A DNA stretch of 64,000 nt, taken from Aureimonas sp. SA4125 (GTDB taxonomy: Bacteria; Pseudomonadota; Alphaproteobacteria; Rhizobiales; Rhizobiaceae). The stretch lies in contig NZ_AP025032.1 of assembly GCF_019973775.1 (NCBI RefSeq), forward strand, positions 310,001-374,000, read 5' to 3'. Made by a program: the position numbers and the translations under genes. Shown one piece after another: positions 1 through 8,586 of the stretch. Within the stretch, counting starts at the first letter, position 1. Each line of letters starts with the position of its first letter. Below the pieces are notes generated by a model. It searched no databases. It had not been told where the DNA came from and saw only the letters and a program-made list of their open reading frames with translations.

Positions 1-67
1 CCAGCATTCTCCCAGCGGCATGTTCCGACACCTTCGGTGTCGTCAGCGCCGGAAGGGGGCGTGACGA
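1..67. other. Left-edge non-coding stretch with a short hairpin
   Basis: This is the 67 bases between the window edge and the stop codon of the DUF2948 gene. It holds a perfect 7-bp inverted repeat (26-32 with 36-42, loop TTC). There is no T-run, so I do not call it a terminator. No gene start can be recognised. Confidence 0.4.
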
Positions 68-532
68 CTACCGCTTGTCCGGCTTGTCGTGATCGGGACG
101 CGCTCCCGTCGACCAGGCCGGGCCGAGGTCGGCAAGACGCGCCTCGACGCATTCGACGTCGAGCCTTATCGCGGACCCGCCGGCAAACACAAGCTCGATC
201 GATCCGGAGGGCAATTCGCCCGGGACGAAGCGCATGGCGAGCAGTGCCAGCACCTGGTCTTTCGCTGCCGAATCGACGCCGATCTTCTGGACGGTGGAAA
301 CCCGGGAGAAGCTGAGAACGGCCTGCCTTCGCTCGTATTCCCGGCGACGGAAAAGGCTGAAGCGCGAATGGCCCCCGGCCTTCTCCCAGACGAAGCGGTT
401 CATCGCCAGGACGAACCGCTGCTCGCGCGGCAGGAACTGCAGGTCGTCGATCCTCAAAACCGCGTCCTGGCAGTGGGCCGAGAGGATGGCGAGATCGTCC
501 GCGTCGACGGCGTCGAGGCGCAGGAGGTCCAT
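68..532 (-). CDS. DUF2948 family protein
   Basis: This 154-residue protein begins MDLLRLDAVDADDLAILSAH and matches the DUF2948 family, a small conserved alphaproteobacterial family of unknown function that often sits between murA and hisD. The central FxWE segment and the stretch around FSRV look intact and the length is normal for the family. The flanking gene here is an exopolysaccharide gene rather than murA, so the usual neighbourhood is rearranged on this side; whether hisD follows lies outside the window. A GGAAAG sequence stands a few bases before the ATG. No function is inferred. Confidence 0.8.
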   Translation of the reverse strand: MDLLRLDAVDADDLAILSAHCQDAVLRIDDLQFLPREQRFVLAMNRFVWEKAGGHSRFSLFRRREYERRQAVLSFSRVSTVQKIGVDSAAKDQVLALLAMRFVPGELPSGSIELVFAGGSAIRLDVECVEARLADLGPAWSTGARPDHDKPDKR

Positions 533-621
533 GAGAAGCTTTCCGATCAGCGGTGGGGTCGACGCCGTGATCTAGGCCGCCGGCGACCCTTGCCAAGGCC
601 GCAGGCTGTCATGGGCAGAGG

Positions 622-1920
622 TCACGGCGCAATGCGGAATTTCGCCAGCAGCCGCAAGCCGACGATCGCGATCCAGGTTACCATCCAGACCGGATCGGCG
701 CGTTTGAACAGGTAGCTCTCCAGAAACGAATTCAGAAGGCAGAAGGCGAGCACCATCAGGAAGAAATCCGCCAGGCGGCCGTTTTCGGGCGAGGGGCGGC
801 AGTTCAGGTAATCCTTGAACGGCAGGATCACGAGGAGGAGGCTTGCCGGCAGCAGCGCGGGCCACCCGAGCGCGATGGCGATGTCGAGATAGCCCGAATG
901 CGAGTTGACGATCCCGCGCGGGTCCCAGGACAGCTCGAACGGCACCTCGGCGGACGTGATGTGTTCGCTCAGCCAGAACGATTCAAAGCCCCAGCCGGTC
1001 CATTGCTGCGCCTGCATCTGGTCGAGGGCGAAGCGCCAGAGGTCCATGCGCCCGGTAAAGGTCGTTCCCGGCAGGATCGCCTGCAGGATGCCGTCGAGAA
1101 ACGGCGAGAGGACTGTTCCGATGGTCATCAGCGCCATCGAGACGATGGCGATGGACAGGATCAGGATCGGCAGCACCCGGCCGCCGAAGATGCGCGACCC
1201 GACGACGAGAAAGGCGACGATCGGCACCAGCGCGGCGGACGTCTTGGACCCGGTCGCATAGACGAAGACGCCGGCAAGGACGGCGATCAGCCAGCCCCAG
1301 CCGCGATCGCCGCTGCGGATGAGATAGACGCCGGCGAAGAACAGCGCCGCCATGATGGGGCCGGCGATGTTCTTGTGCGCGTAGATGCCGCGCCAGAGGC
1401 CCGCATGCTGCGGCTCGTCGCCGCCCGCCCCGTGGATGGCGACGTCCGGCAGCAGCACGACGCCGACATAGGACAGGCCGAGCACGGTCAGCGCGGCCAT
1501 GGTCAGGACCAGCCTGAAGGCGCGCTCGTTGGGCGGCAGGCACACGACGGCCGTCGCCGCGACCATGGCAAGGAGCGAGAAGGCGACGGCCCGGAGCGCG
1601 GCGTCCGGCGTCGCCGACTGGGTGACGGAAAAGACCATCCACCCCGCCATCACGAGCCAGGTCGGTCGCAACAGGGCAAAGACGACGCGCTGGTTCGAGA
1701 ACAGGGCGTGCGAGACTAGCGCCAGCAGGCCGAGGCCGCCGAAGCCGATCTGGTTGACGAGGTTGCCCGAGCTTGCCGTGCTGTCCGATTCGGCCACGAA
1801 GGGCGTGAAGGAAACGAGCAGCGCGACGAGGATCGCGGCCGCAATTCCTGACTGAACGGCTTGGACGGCCTGTTGCTGGGGCGACAGGTCAGTTCTGTTC
1901 GGGGCGGCGATACTGTTCAT
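622..1920 (-). CDS. O-antigen ligase-like polysaccharide polymerase (Wzy_C/ExoQ type)
   Basis: This 432-residue polytopic inner-membrane protein has about ten hydrophobic segments and a large periplasmic loop in the second half. The segment around residues 170-190 (LWRGIYAHKNIAG) and the later TGRMDLW and NSHSGYLDIAIALGWP motifs are typical of the O-antigen ligase/Wzy_C superfamily, which polymerises or ligates undecaprenyl-linked repeat units. In an exopolysaccharide locus an ExoQ-like polymerase is the likeliest role. Its first 32 bases overlap the end of the upstream glycosyltransferase gene, so the two are co-transcribed. Polymerase and ligase cannot be told apart from sequence alone. Confidence 0.85.
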   Translation of the reverse strand: MNSIAAPNRTDLSPQQQAVQAVQSGIAAAILVALLVSFTPFVAESDSTASSGNLVNQIGFGGLGLLALVSHALFSNQRVVFALLRPTWLVMAGWMVFSVTQSATPDAALRAVAFSLLAMVAATAVVCLPPNERAFRLVLTMAALTVLGLSYVGVVLLPDVAIHGAGGDEPQHAGLWRGIYAHKNIAGPIMAALFFAGVYLIRSGDRGWGWLIAVLAGVFVYATGSKTSAALVPIVAFLVVGSRIFGGRVLPILILSIAIVSMALMTIGTVLSPFLDGILQAILPGTTFTGRMDLWRFALDQMQAQQWTGWGFESFWLSEHITSAEVPFELSWDPRGIVNSHSGYLDIAIALGWPALLPASLLLVILPFKDYLNCRPSPENGRLADFFLMVLAFCLLNSFLESYLFKRADPVWMVTWIAIVGLRLLAKFRIAP

Positions 1921-2881
1921 TGACCTTGCCGAATTCCGCCATCAGGCGGCCGATCGCGACGTGGATGGGATAGAGGCCGATCACCGGAGAGCTCGTCCTC
2001 AGAGCCAGCCGCAGAAAGCGCCAGGGCGACAAGGCCAGCATTGCAAGGCTCTTTGCCAGGATCCGCAACCGGCCGGCGGGACTTCCATCGGCCCGCCGCT
2101 CGATCAGCGTGGAAATCGCGCCATTGCGCAGTCCGCGGGCCTGGAGCCAGGAATACTCCGTCCGCCGCGCCGGCGTCGTCTCGAAGACTGCCGCTTCCTG
2201 GCACCAGGCGAAACGGAAGCCGCGGCGCTTGCAGCGGGCGTAGAAGTCGCTGTCGCCGCCACCGATGAAATTGAACGACAGGTCGAGGAAGGGGGGACCC
2301 ATCGCCTCGAGTACCCGGCGCCGGATCAGGACATTGCCCGAGGAGTAGAGGATCGGCACGGTCCCGGTGCGGGAGTAGTGCGAGGTGAAGACCGGATGGC
2401 GGCCGTAGCTTTCGGTGGCGCCGCTCTCGAACACAGGGCGCTGCGGCGCCCCGACGAAATCGGCGCCTTCGGCTTCCGCCGTCGCCACCAGCCTGTCGAT
2501 CCAGTCCTCGGCGGCCCATTCGTCGTCGTCGATGACGAGAAGGTATTCCATCGCCGGAAATCGCGCGAGGGCGGTGAGCCAGCCTGCATTGTAGGCGGCG
2601 CAGTTGCCGCGCTCGTGTGCGATCAGCACGATTCCGTCGAGCGTCCCGGCGGCAAGGATCGGGCCGGCCGCGGCAAGTCCCTCGCGCCCCTCGGCGTCGT
2701 TCTCCATGACGATCACCGCAAAGCGTCGCGTCGTCTTCTGGGCGGCGAGCGAGGCGAGGGTCTTCCTGAGATGATCGGGCCTGCGGAAGGTCGGCAGCGT
2801 CACCACGACGCGGTGCGGCGGTGGTTCGCCACCCGGCGCGAGGCAGGGCGAGACGGTTTCGATCGTGATGGACTCGTTCAT
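1889..2881 (-). CDS. Family 2 glycosyltransferase
   Basis: This is a 330-residue GT-A fold glycosyltransferase. The N-terminal third has the GT2 pattern VVVTLPTFRRPDHLRKTLAS and a nucleotide-sugar/metal motif VIDDDEW; FNFIGGGDSDFYAR in the middle fits the acceptor-side ED-like motif. No transmembrane synthase region is obvious, so it probably adds one sugar to the lipid-linked repeat unit at the cytoplasmic face. It overlaps the polymerase gene downstream and is divergent from the GT4 gene, with a 186-base gap between the starts that must hold both promoters. Sugar specificity is not readable. Confidence 0.85.
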   Translation of the reverse strand: MNESITIETVSPCLAPGGEPPPHRVVVTLPTFRRPDHLRKTLASLAAQKTTRRFAVIVMENDAEGREGLAAAGPILAAGTLDGIVLIAHERGNCAAYNAGWLTALARFPAMEYLLVIDDDEWAAEDWIDRLVATAEAEGADFVGAPQRPVFESGATESYGRHPVFTSHYSRTGTVPILYSSGNVLIRRRVLEAMGPPFLDLSFNFIGGGDSDFYARCKRRGFRFAWCQEAAVFETTPARRTEYSWLQARGLRNGAISTLIERRADGSPAGRLRILAKSLAMLALSPWRFLRLALRTSSPVIGLYPIHVAIGRLMAEFGKVNEQYRRPEQN

Positions 2882-3067
2882 TCCCGTTCCAGCCCCGATG
2901 ACACTTCAGTCGCCCGTGCGCATTGCACCCTAAAATCATGAAGAGCGACTGAACGTCCCGAAATGCGCGTGCACGAAGACGTGTCGCGTTTTCCGGGCTC
3001 GCTTAGCGTATTTGAAACCCGCGTCTGGCATCTTCGGTGGCTGACATGGCCGTCTCGGTTGGAGCCG

Positions 3068-4318
3068 ATGCATCTTCTCTTCATCAGTTCCCTTCTGCCG
3101 GACGGCGATGCCGCTTCCGGTTTCGAGCTCGCCAACCGGGCGATCGTCGATGAATATCGCCGCCAGGGTGTCCGGCTGACATTGGCCGGCTTTCGCCGCC
3201 CGGGCTCCCGTCCCGCCGGCGAGGACGAGATCGACCTCGGTGAAATGGCCATCGAAAACGCGGCCGTGGGCGGCCGACGCAAACTCGCCTGGCTGGCGCG
3301 CGCTTTTTCTGCCGGCCTGCCGGTCTCGGCGGCCAAGCTTGCCGTCCTCGATCCGACGGTCCTGCGCGCAAAACTCGCGCGGGCCGGCGAGGTCGACGGC
3401 TACGTCTTGAACTCGATCCAGATGCCGACCGCCTATCCCTTCCTCTCGGCGGAAAGACCCTCCATCTTCATTGCTCACAATGTCGAGCATCTCTCGGCCG
3501 AGGAAAATGCGAGAAATGCCCGCTCCCCGGCCGCGCGCTTCCTCTACCGCCGAGAGGCGCGCCTTCTGGCGGTCGCCGAGCGGCGCATCTGCCGCCGGGC
3601 CGCGGTGATCCACACGCTCAGCCGGGAGGACCAGCGTCTTCTCGGCCTGGCGCAAAATCCGAGCTGTCATCCGCTGGCGCTGTCGATCGGTCGGCCGACC
3701 CTTCCCGATGCGGGGTGCCGGACGCACGACATCGGCCTCATCGGTACCTGGAGTTGGGCGCCGAACCGGGTGGGCCTCGACTGGTTCGTCGAAAAGGTCG
3801 TGCCTCTCCTGCCGGACGATCTGCGGATAGCCATTGCCGGCCGCTTCGACGGCCCGCCACCCGCAGCTCCGGCCAATGTCCGCTTCGTCGGCCGTGTCGC
3901 CGACGCGCAGGCCTTCATCCAAGCCTCGCACGTCGTGGCCCTCGCGACGCGGGGCGGCACGGGCGTCCAGCTGAAGACGATCGAGACCTTCGAAGAGGGA
4001 ATGCCGGCCGTGGCGACGCCGGGCGCGCTGCGCGGTGTCGATCACGTCCCCGAGAACGTTCGCGTCGCCGACGATTCGAAGGGCTTTGCCGCCGCCCTCG
4101 TGCAGATGGTGGCAGATGCGCAGGCCGGCAGGGTCCGGCGCGGCAACGGGTTTGCGTTCATGCTTGGACAGCGCCATGCGCTGTCGGCTGCGATCCGCCA
4201 GGGACTTGCCGACCTCACGCCCCTGCTCGCCCATGAGGCCGCGGGGCAGGCCCGCTCGGGCGCTCTGGCAGGCAGGATCGGCGACGCGGTGGTACCTCCC
4301 GGAGTGGCACGGGGATGA
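3068..4318 (+). CDS. Family 4-type glycosyltransferase
   Basis: This 416-residue GT-B glycosyltransferase starts at MHLLFISSLLPDGDAASGFE. I chose this ATG because GGAG stands 4 bases upstream and the preceding in-frame residues from 2963 do not look like a GT-B N-terminus. The C-terminal nucleotide-sugar domain has GTWSWAPNRVGLDWF and the loop RGGTGVQLKTIETFEEGMP, typical of group 1/4 enzymes. It is the first gene of a plus-strand run, and its stop overlaps the start of the WecB-type gene by 4 bases (ATGA). It probably extends the exopolysaccharide repeat unit in the cytoplasm. Confidence 0.85.
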   Translation: MHLLFISSLLPDGDAASGFELANRAIVDEYRRQGVRLTLAGFRRPGSRPAGEDEIDLGEMAIENAAVGGRRKLAWLARAFSAGLPVSAAKLAVLDPTVLRAKLARAGEVDGYVLNSIQMPTAYPFLSAERPSIFIAHNVEHLSAEENARNARSPAARFLYRREARLLAVAERRICRRAAVIHTLSREDQRLLGLAQNPSCHPLALSIGRPTLPDAGCRTHDIGLIGTWSWAPNRVGLDWFVEKVVPLLPDDLRIAIAGRFDGPPPAAPANVRFVGRVADAQAFIQASHVVALATRGGTGVQLKTIETFEEGMPAVATPGALRGVDHVPENVRVADDSKGFAAALVQMVADAQAGRVRRGNGFAFMLGQRHALSAAIRQGLADLTPLLAHEAAGQARSGALAGRIGDAVVPPGVARG

Positions 4319-5124
4319 CGGAACGGTTCGGCCACGTTTTTCCCCTGAGCCGCCTGTCGGTGCCGCACCTCGGGGACATCCGCCCGATCGGCGGCGTCGG
4401 CGTCACCCCGGCGCGGGGCGACGAGGTCGCGTGCCTCATCGCGGCGCGGCTTGATGCCGGCGTGTTCACCAAGGTCGCATTCGTGAACGCGCACTGCATC
4501 AATCTCGCCTTCGAACACGAAGAATACCGCAGCGCGCTCGCCGATTTCCTGGTCCTGCCGGACGGGGTCGGAATCGACATCGCCTCGCAACTGCTCTTCG
4601 GTCAGCCGTTTCCGGAAAATCTCAACGGGACCGATCTCGTCCCTTTCCTGCTGGCCCAGTTGCGGCCTGGACTTCGCATCGGCCTGATCGGCGCGCAGCC
4701 CGGCGTTGCCGAAGCCGCCGCGGCGGGATTTGCGGCAGAGGCTCCGCAGCATGTCTATCTGCCGATCTCGCATGGCTATTTCGCCGAAGGTGCGGAGACC
4801 GACGCCGTTCTGGCCAAGACCCGCGTCCTTCGACCGGACATCGTTCTGGTCGCTCTCGGGGTGCCGCGCCAGGAACTGTTCATCGCGCGGCACATGACGC
4901 GGCGGGAGACGACGGTCGCGATCGCCGTCGGTGCGCTGTTGGACTTCAAGGCGGGCAGGGTGCCGCGTGCTCCGCCGCTCGTCCGGCATTTGCGTGCCGA
5001 ATGGGTCTTCCGCCTCTGCGCCGAGCCCAAGCGTCTCTGGAAGCGCTACATCGTCGGCAATCCGCGGTTCCTCGCGCATATCCTGCGCGAAAGGAGGCGG
5101 CGCTCGGCCGCCGATTCCCTCTGA
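4315..5124 (+). CDS. WecB/TagA/CpsF family glycosyltransferase
   Basis: This 269-residue protein carries the family hallmarks in order: VNAHCINLAFEHEEYR near the N-terminus, the catalytic-region motif LPDGVGIDIASQLLFG, LNGTDL, and VALGVPRQELFIA toward the C-terminus. Relatives transfer N-acetylmannosamine(uronate), glucuronate or other sugars to polyprenyl-linked intermediates. The start codon overlaps the stop of the GT4 gene (ATGA), showing translational coupling, and the DUF6492 gene follows directly. Donor sugar is unknown. The C-terminus is Arg-rich, as is usual for membrane-associated members. Confidence 0.9.
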   Translation: MTERFGHVFPLSRLSVPHLGDIRPIGGVGVTPARGDEVACLIAARLDAGVFTKVAFVNAHCINLAFEHEEYRSALADFLVLPDGVGIDIASQLLFGQPFPENLNGTDLVPFLLAQLRPGLRIGLIGAQPGVAEAAAAGFAAEAPQHVYLPISHGYFAEGAETDAVLAKTRVLRPDIVLVALGVPRQELFIARHMTRRETTVAIAVGALLDFKAGRVPRAPPLVRHLRAEWVFRLCAEPKRLWKRYIVGNPRFLAHILRERRRRSAADSL

Positions 5125-5147
5125 CCTCCTCAGCCGGAGCCCGTCCC

Positions 5148-6041
5148 CTGGAAACCGCCATCCTGCCCTCGGCCATCGTCACGGCCAGCTATCGCGGCGA
5201 CTTCGAGCGCTGCAGGCTTCTGTGCGACAGCATCGATGCGCGCGTTGCCGGAATCACGCGGCATGTCATCCTGGTCGAGGCGGCCGACATGGCGCTGTTT
5301 CGCCCGCTTGCCGGGCCGCGGCGCGAGATCGTCTGCGAACGCGACCTCCTGCCGTTCTGGCTGAAACCCTTTCCCGACCCCTTGAGCCTTGGACGTCGCC
5401 GCATCTGGCTGTCGCCGAAGGGGCTTCCCCTGCGCGGCTGGCACGTGCAGCAGCTGCGCCGCATCGCCATGGCGGCCACCATGCCCGAAGCGGTGATGAT
5501 CTCCTGCGATTCCGACATCGTCTTCGTCAAGCCGTTCGACGCCGCCAGCCTGCAGCAGGGCGGCGCCGTCGCGTTCCACCGCGTGGCCGACGCCTTTTCC
5601 GCCCTGCGCGAACCGGCGCTCGGCGAACATCGCGCCTGGTCGGCAAAGGCCGGGGCGCTTCTCGGCATCCCGCACGGCCAGGCGAGCGACACGGGCTATA
5701 TCGCCACCCTCATCGCCTGGCGGACCGATACGGCGCGCCAGATGGTGGCGCGGATCGAGTCGGTCGGGCAGCGGCCCTATATGGCGAGCCTTGCCGCCAC
5801 GCGGTGCCTGTCTGAATGCACCATATACGGCCGTTTCGTCGACGAGGTGGAAGGCCGCCCGGACCGCCATGCCCCCTCGCAGCGCAACCTCTGCCGAATC
5901 TACTGGAGCGGCGAGGCGATGACCGAGGCCGAGATCGAGGGCTTCGCCGCGACCATGGAGCCCGATCAGGTCGCGGTCGGCATCCAGTCCTTCACCGGCA
6001 CCGGCACCGGGCTCATTCGCCGGGCTGCGGGGCTGGCCTGA
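5148..6041 (+). CDS. DUF6492 family protein, putative glycosyltransferase-like
   Basis: The conserved part begins ILPSAIVTASYRGDFERCRL, and a DxD-like CDSDIVFVKPFD motif follows at about one third of the length, consistent with the glycosyltransferase-like DUF6492 family. The start is uncertain. The nearest conventional in-frame ATG is at 5001, inside wecB, but it adds 49 Arg-rich residues that look like out-of-frame wecB. A CTG at 5148 with GGAG at 5136-5139 fits the homology better and is the start used here. It is the last gene of the plus-strand glycosyltransferase run; its 3' end overlaps the convergent flippase gene by 29 bases. Substrate is unknown. Confidence 0.7.
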   Translation: METAILPSAIVTASYRGDFERCRLLCDSIDARVAGITRHVILVEAADMALFRPLAGPRREIVCERDLLPFWLKPFPDPLSLGRRRIWLSPKGLPLRGWHVQQLRRIAMAATMPEAVMISCDSDIVFVKPFDAASLQQGGAVAFHRVADAFSALREPALGEHRAWSAKAGALLGIPHGQASDTGYIATLIAWRTDTARQMVARIESVGQRPYMASLAATRCLSECTIYGRFVDEVEGRPDRHAPSQRNLCRIYWSGEAMTEAEIEGFAATMEPDQVAVGIQSFTGTGTGLIRRAAGLA

Positions 6042-7326
6042 TCGTTTCGTCCGGTCGCTGCCGACCGTGCCAGTCGAACGCGGTATAGGATGCGACGGCC
6101 GAAACCATCCAGAGTCCGGCAAACAGGGCGTTCATCCCGGTGATCCAGGCGGTGCTGCCGTCATCGGCATGGCGAAGCAACAGGACGAGAAGCCCCGCCT
6201 TGATCATCCCGACGAGAGCCAGGATCAGCGCCCGCACCGTCGTCTTGCCGCGGGCGTAGAGAAGCTCGCTCTGGAACTCCACGAGGTTGCGGAAGGCCGG
6301 CACGAGGAGCGCCAACAGGACGAGCGGCGCGGCGTCGGCGACGTTGCGACCGAGGGCGTTCGGGAAGATCGCGAGGAACCCGCCGAGGAAGGCAAGGCCC
6401 GCGACAGAGACGGCCGCGATTCCCGCCTCCAGCGAGAGGCGAAAGCGCCAGGAAGAGAGCCACTGCGGCGCCTTCATCAGCTTCTGCACGACCATGGTGT
6501 TGAAGGCGCGGATGGGCATGGCGGTCAGGTCGACGAGACGCATCAGGATCGCGTACAGACCGGCGATATGCGGGCCGCCGATCGACAGGACCAGGAGCTT
6601 GTCGAGCTCGGACTGGAGATAGAAGATGATCTCGGCGCTGGCGACCGAGACGCTGTCGCGCCACTGTCCCCAGTAGAGCGCCGGCGCGAACCGCAGCCGC
6701 ACCCGCGGATAGAAGAAGACGATCGCCGCAGCCATCGCCAGCGCGTTGGCGCCCATGTAGGCGATCGCCCAGGCGAGGAGCGAGTGATCGGAAAAGACGG
6801 CGAACGCCACCGCGGCTACCGCGCGGATGGCCGAGCCGAGGATGGCGAGGATGGCGGCCCGGCCGAAACGGCCAAGACCGTTGTTGACGATGCACACGAC
6901 CTCCAGCACGCGCCAGCACAGGACCTCGGCGACGACCACGGCCGCGAAGGCAGCCATGCTCATCTCGCCGCTGAAGAAGGCGGCGTAGAAGCCGGCGGCC
7001 GCCAGCCCGACGACGGGGAGCGAGGCGAGGAGAGCGGCAAGGAACCCCGCGGTATAGGCACCGACCAGCCTCGGCCGGCCGGTCGCGACGCGGTAGAGCG
7101 GCGAGACGAACCCGAAGGCGGCGATCCGCGAGAGGACGACGCCCGTCGCCGACGCCGCGGCGAAAAGGCCGAAGTCGGACAGCGACAGGGCATTGGCGAC
7201 CGAGACGAAATACCCGAGAGACAGGACGAGACGCCCGAGCGATCCCCCCATCAGATGCGCATAGGCCGTGACAAGGCCGATATTGCCTCTAAGCTTGGCT
7301 CGCAAAGCCTCGACCTGCAGCATCAT
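6013..7326 (-). CDS. Wzx-type polysaccharide flippase
   Basis: This protein of about 437 residues has roughly twelve predicted hydrophobic segments, starting with AYAHLMGGSLGRLVLSLGYF, and fits the MOP/PST flippase superfamily that moves undecaprenyl-linked repeat units across the inner membrane. The ATG pair at 7326/7323 is preferred over an upstream in-frame start at 7419, because GAGGA lies just before it and the extra 31 residues would overlap the divergent glycanase gene. It completes the Wzx/Wzy-type set with the polymerase at 622-1920. It is convergent with and overlaps the DUF6492 gene. Confidence 0.85.
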   Translation of the reverse strand: MMLQVEALRAKLRGNIGLVTAYAHLMGGSLGRLVLSLGYFVSVANALSLSDFGLFAAASATGVVLSRIAAFGFVSPLYRVATGRPRLVGAYTAGFLAALLASLPVVGLAAAGFYAAFFSGEMSMAAFAAVVVAEVLCWRVLEVVCIVNNGLGRFGRAAILAILGSAIRAVAAVAFAVFSDHSLLAWAIAYMGANALAMAAAIVFFYPRVRLRFAPALYWGQWRDSVSVASAEIIFYLQSELDKLLVLSIGGPHIAGLYAILMRLVDLTAMPIRAFNTMVVQKLMKAPQWLSSWRFRLSLEAGIAAVSVAGLAFLGGFLAIFPNALGRNVADAAPLVLLALLVPAFRNLVEFQSELLYARGKTTVRALILALVGMIKAGLLVLLLRHADDGSTAWITGMNALFAGLWMVSAVASYTAFDWHGRQRPDETIRPAPQPGE

Positions 7327-7347
7327 CGGTCCTCGAGCGAGAAGAAC

Positions 7348-8478
7348 ATGGGTAGAGAAGACAGTCGCGGCGATCGCGGGCACTTCACGGGCAACCCAAA
7401 ACAGGCGGCTCCGGGTCACAGTATAGGCGCGGCGCGATTAACGCGGCGTTCGCTGCTGCGCGCCGCCGCCGCAACGGCGGCCGTTGTGCCCTTCGGATCC
7501 GCCCATGCCGCGGGAAAGCCTGTCCCCTTCGGCGGCGCCATCCAGATCGAGTATCTCGACAGCGACCCCGCCTACGCCAAGGCTTTCCTCGATCATTGCG
7601 ACATCATCATGCCGATGAACGAGCTGAAGTTCTCGAGCCTTCACCCGGCGCGCGAGGCGTTCAACTTCGCCCCCGCCGATCGCCTCGTCGACCTCGCGAC
7701 GACGAACGGCCGGCGTTCGCGCGGCCATACGCATGTCTGGTGGAACGCGCTGCCCGCCTGGCTGCAGGCGATTACCGACCCGGCCGAGGCCGAGCGGGTG
7801 CTGGTCGAGCATATCGAGACGGTGATGGACCGGTATCGCGGCCGACTGGACAGCTGGGATGTCGTCAACGAGGTCATCGCACACGATCCGACGGAAGAAG
7901 GTGTCATGCGTGACAGCTACTGGATGCGGATTCTCGGCCCGCGCCACGTTCCCGTCGCCTTCGCCGCCGCGGCCCGCGCCGACCCTTCGGCGCGGCTGAT
8001 CCTCAACGACTACGACCTCGAATTTGCCGGCGACCGCTACGATCGTCGACGCGCCATCGTCCTCGAAATGGTCCGGCAGCTGCAGGATGCCGGCATCCGT
8101 ATCGATGGCGTCGGCATCCAGGGTCATCTCTACGCCGACCTGAAGATCGACATCCCGGCGCTTGCCCGTTTCGGCGAGGCGCTGAAATCCCTCGGTCTTT
8201 CGCTGCTGATCAGCGAACTTGACGTGATCGACTGGAACATCAGGGGTGGGCCCGACGAGCAGGATGCGGCGGCCCTGATCATCGTCGGCGATCTGCTCGA
8301 AGGGGTGTTCGCATCCGGCCGCCCCGAAGCCGTCATCACCTGGGGGATCACCGATCGCTACAGCTGGATTCCCGATGTCATGCCGCGTCGAGACGGCAAG
8401 CCGTCGCGACCCTTGCCCCTCGATGCGCAATACCGGCCCAAACCCTGGTTCGAAATGGTTCGCCGCCGGCTTGCCTGA
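7348..8478 (+). CDS. Endo-1,4-beta-xylanase-type glycoside hydrolase (GH10), Tat-exported
   Basis: This 376-residue GH10 enzyme has both catalytic residues: the acid/base Glu at about residue 175 in DVVNEVIAH and the nucleophile Glu at about 290 in LISELDVIDW. The N-terminus has a twin-arginine export signal, TRRSLLRAAAATAAVV, ending near GSAHA, so it acts outside the cytoplasm. Placement between the flippase and the chain-length protein suggests it trims or remodels the exported polysaccharide, as ExoK/ExsH-type glycanases do in rhizobia, rather than feeding on xylan; that is inference. Start chosen at the ATG 22 bases from the divergent flippase start. Confidence 0.88.
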   Translation: MGREDSRGDRGHFTGNPKQAAPGHSIGAARLTRRSLLRAAAATAAVVPFGSAHAAGKPVPFGGAIQIEYLDSDPAYAKAFLDHCDIIMPMNELKFSSLHPAREAFNFAPADRLVDLATTNGRRSRGHTHVWWNALPAWLQAITDPAEAERVLVEHIETVMDRYRGRLDSWDVVNEVIAHDPTEEGVMRDSYWMRILGPRHVPVAFAAAARADPSARLILNDYDLEFAGDRYDRRRAIVLEMVRQLQDAGIRIDGVGIQGHLYADLKIDIPALARFGEALKSLGLSLLISELDVIDWNIRGGPDEQDAAALIIVGDLLEGVFASGRPEAVITWGITDRYSWIPDVMPRRDGKPSRPLPLDAQYRPKPWFEMVRRRLA

Positions 8479-8586
8479 CGGACGCGCCGATCGCCTCACT
8501 GTGATCGGCACGACGTCCTGCAGCCATTAACAAGTTATTATCCATCGTATCGCATTGTCCTTCTCATAGCGTGATCGTTCGGTGCC

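Noticed and set aside
6067..7347. A 427-codon upstream extension of the GH10 gene
   Set aside because: It is antisense to the flippase and only the part from 7348 carries a Tat signal and GH10 sequence.
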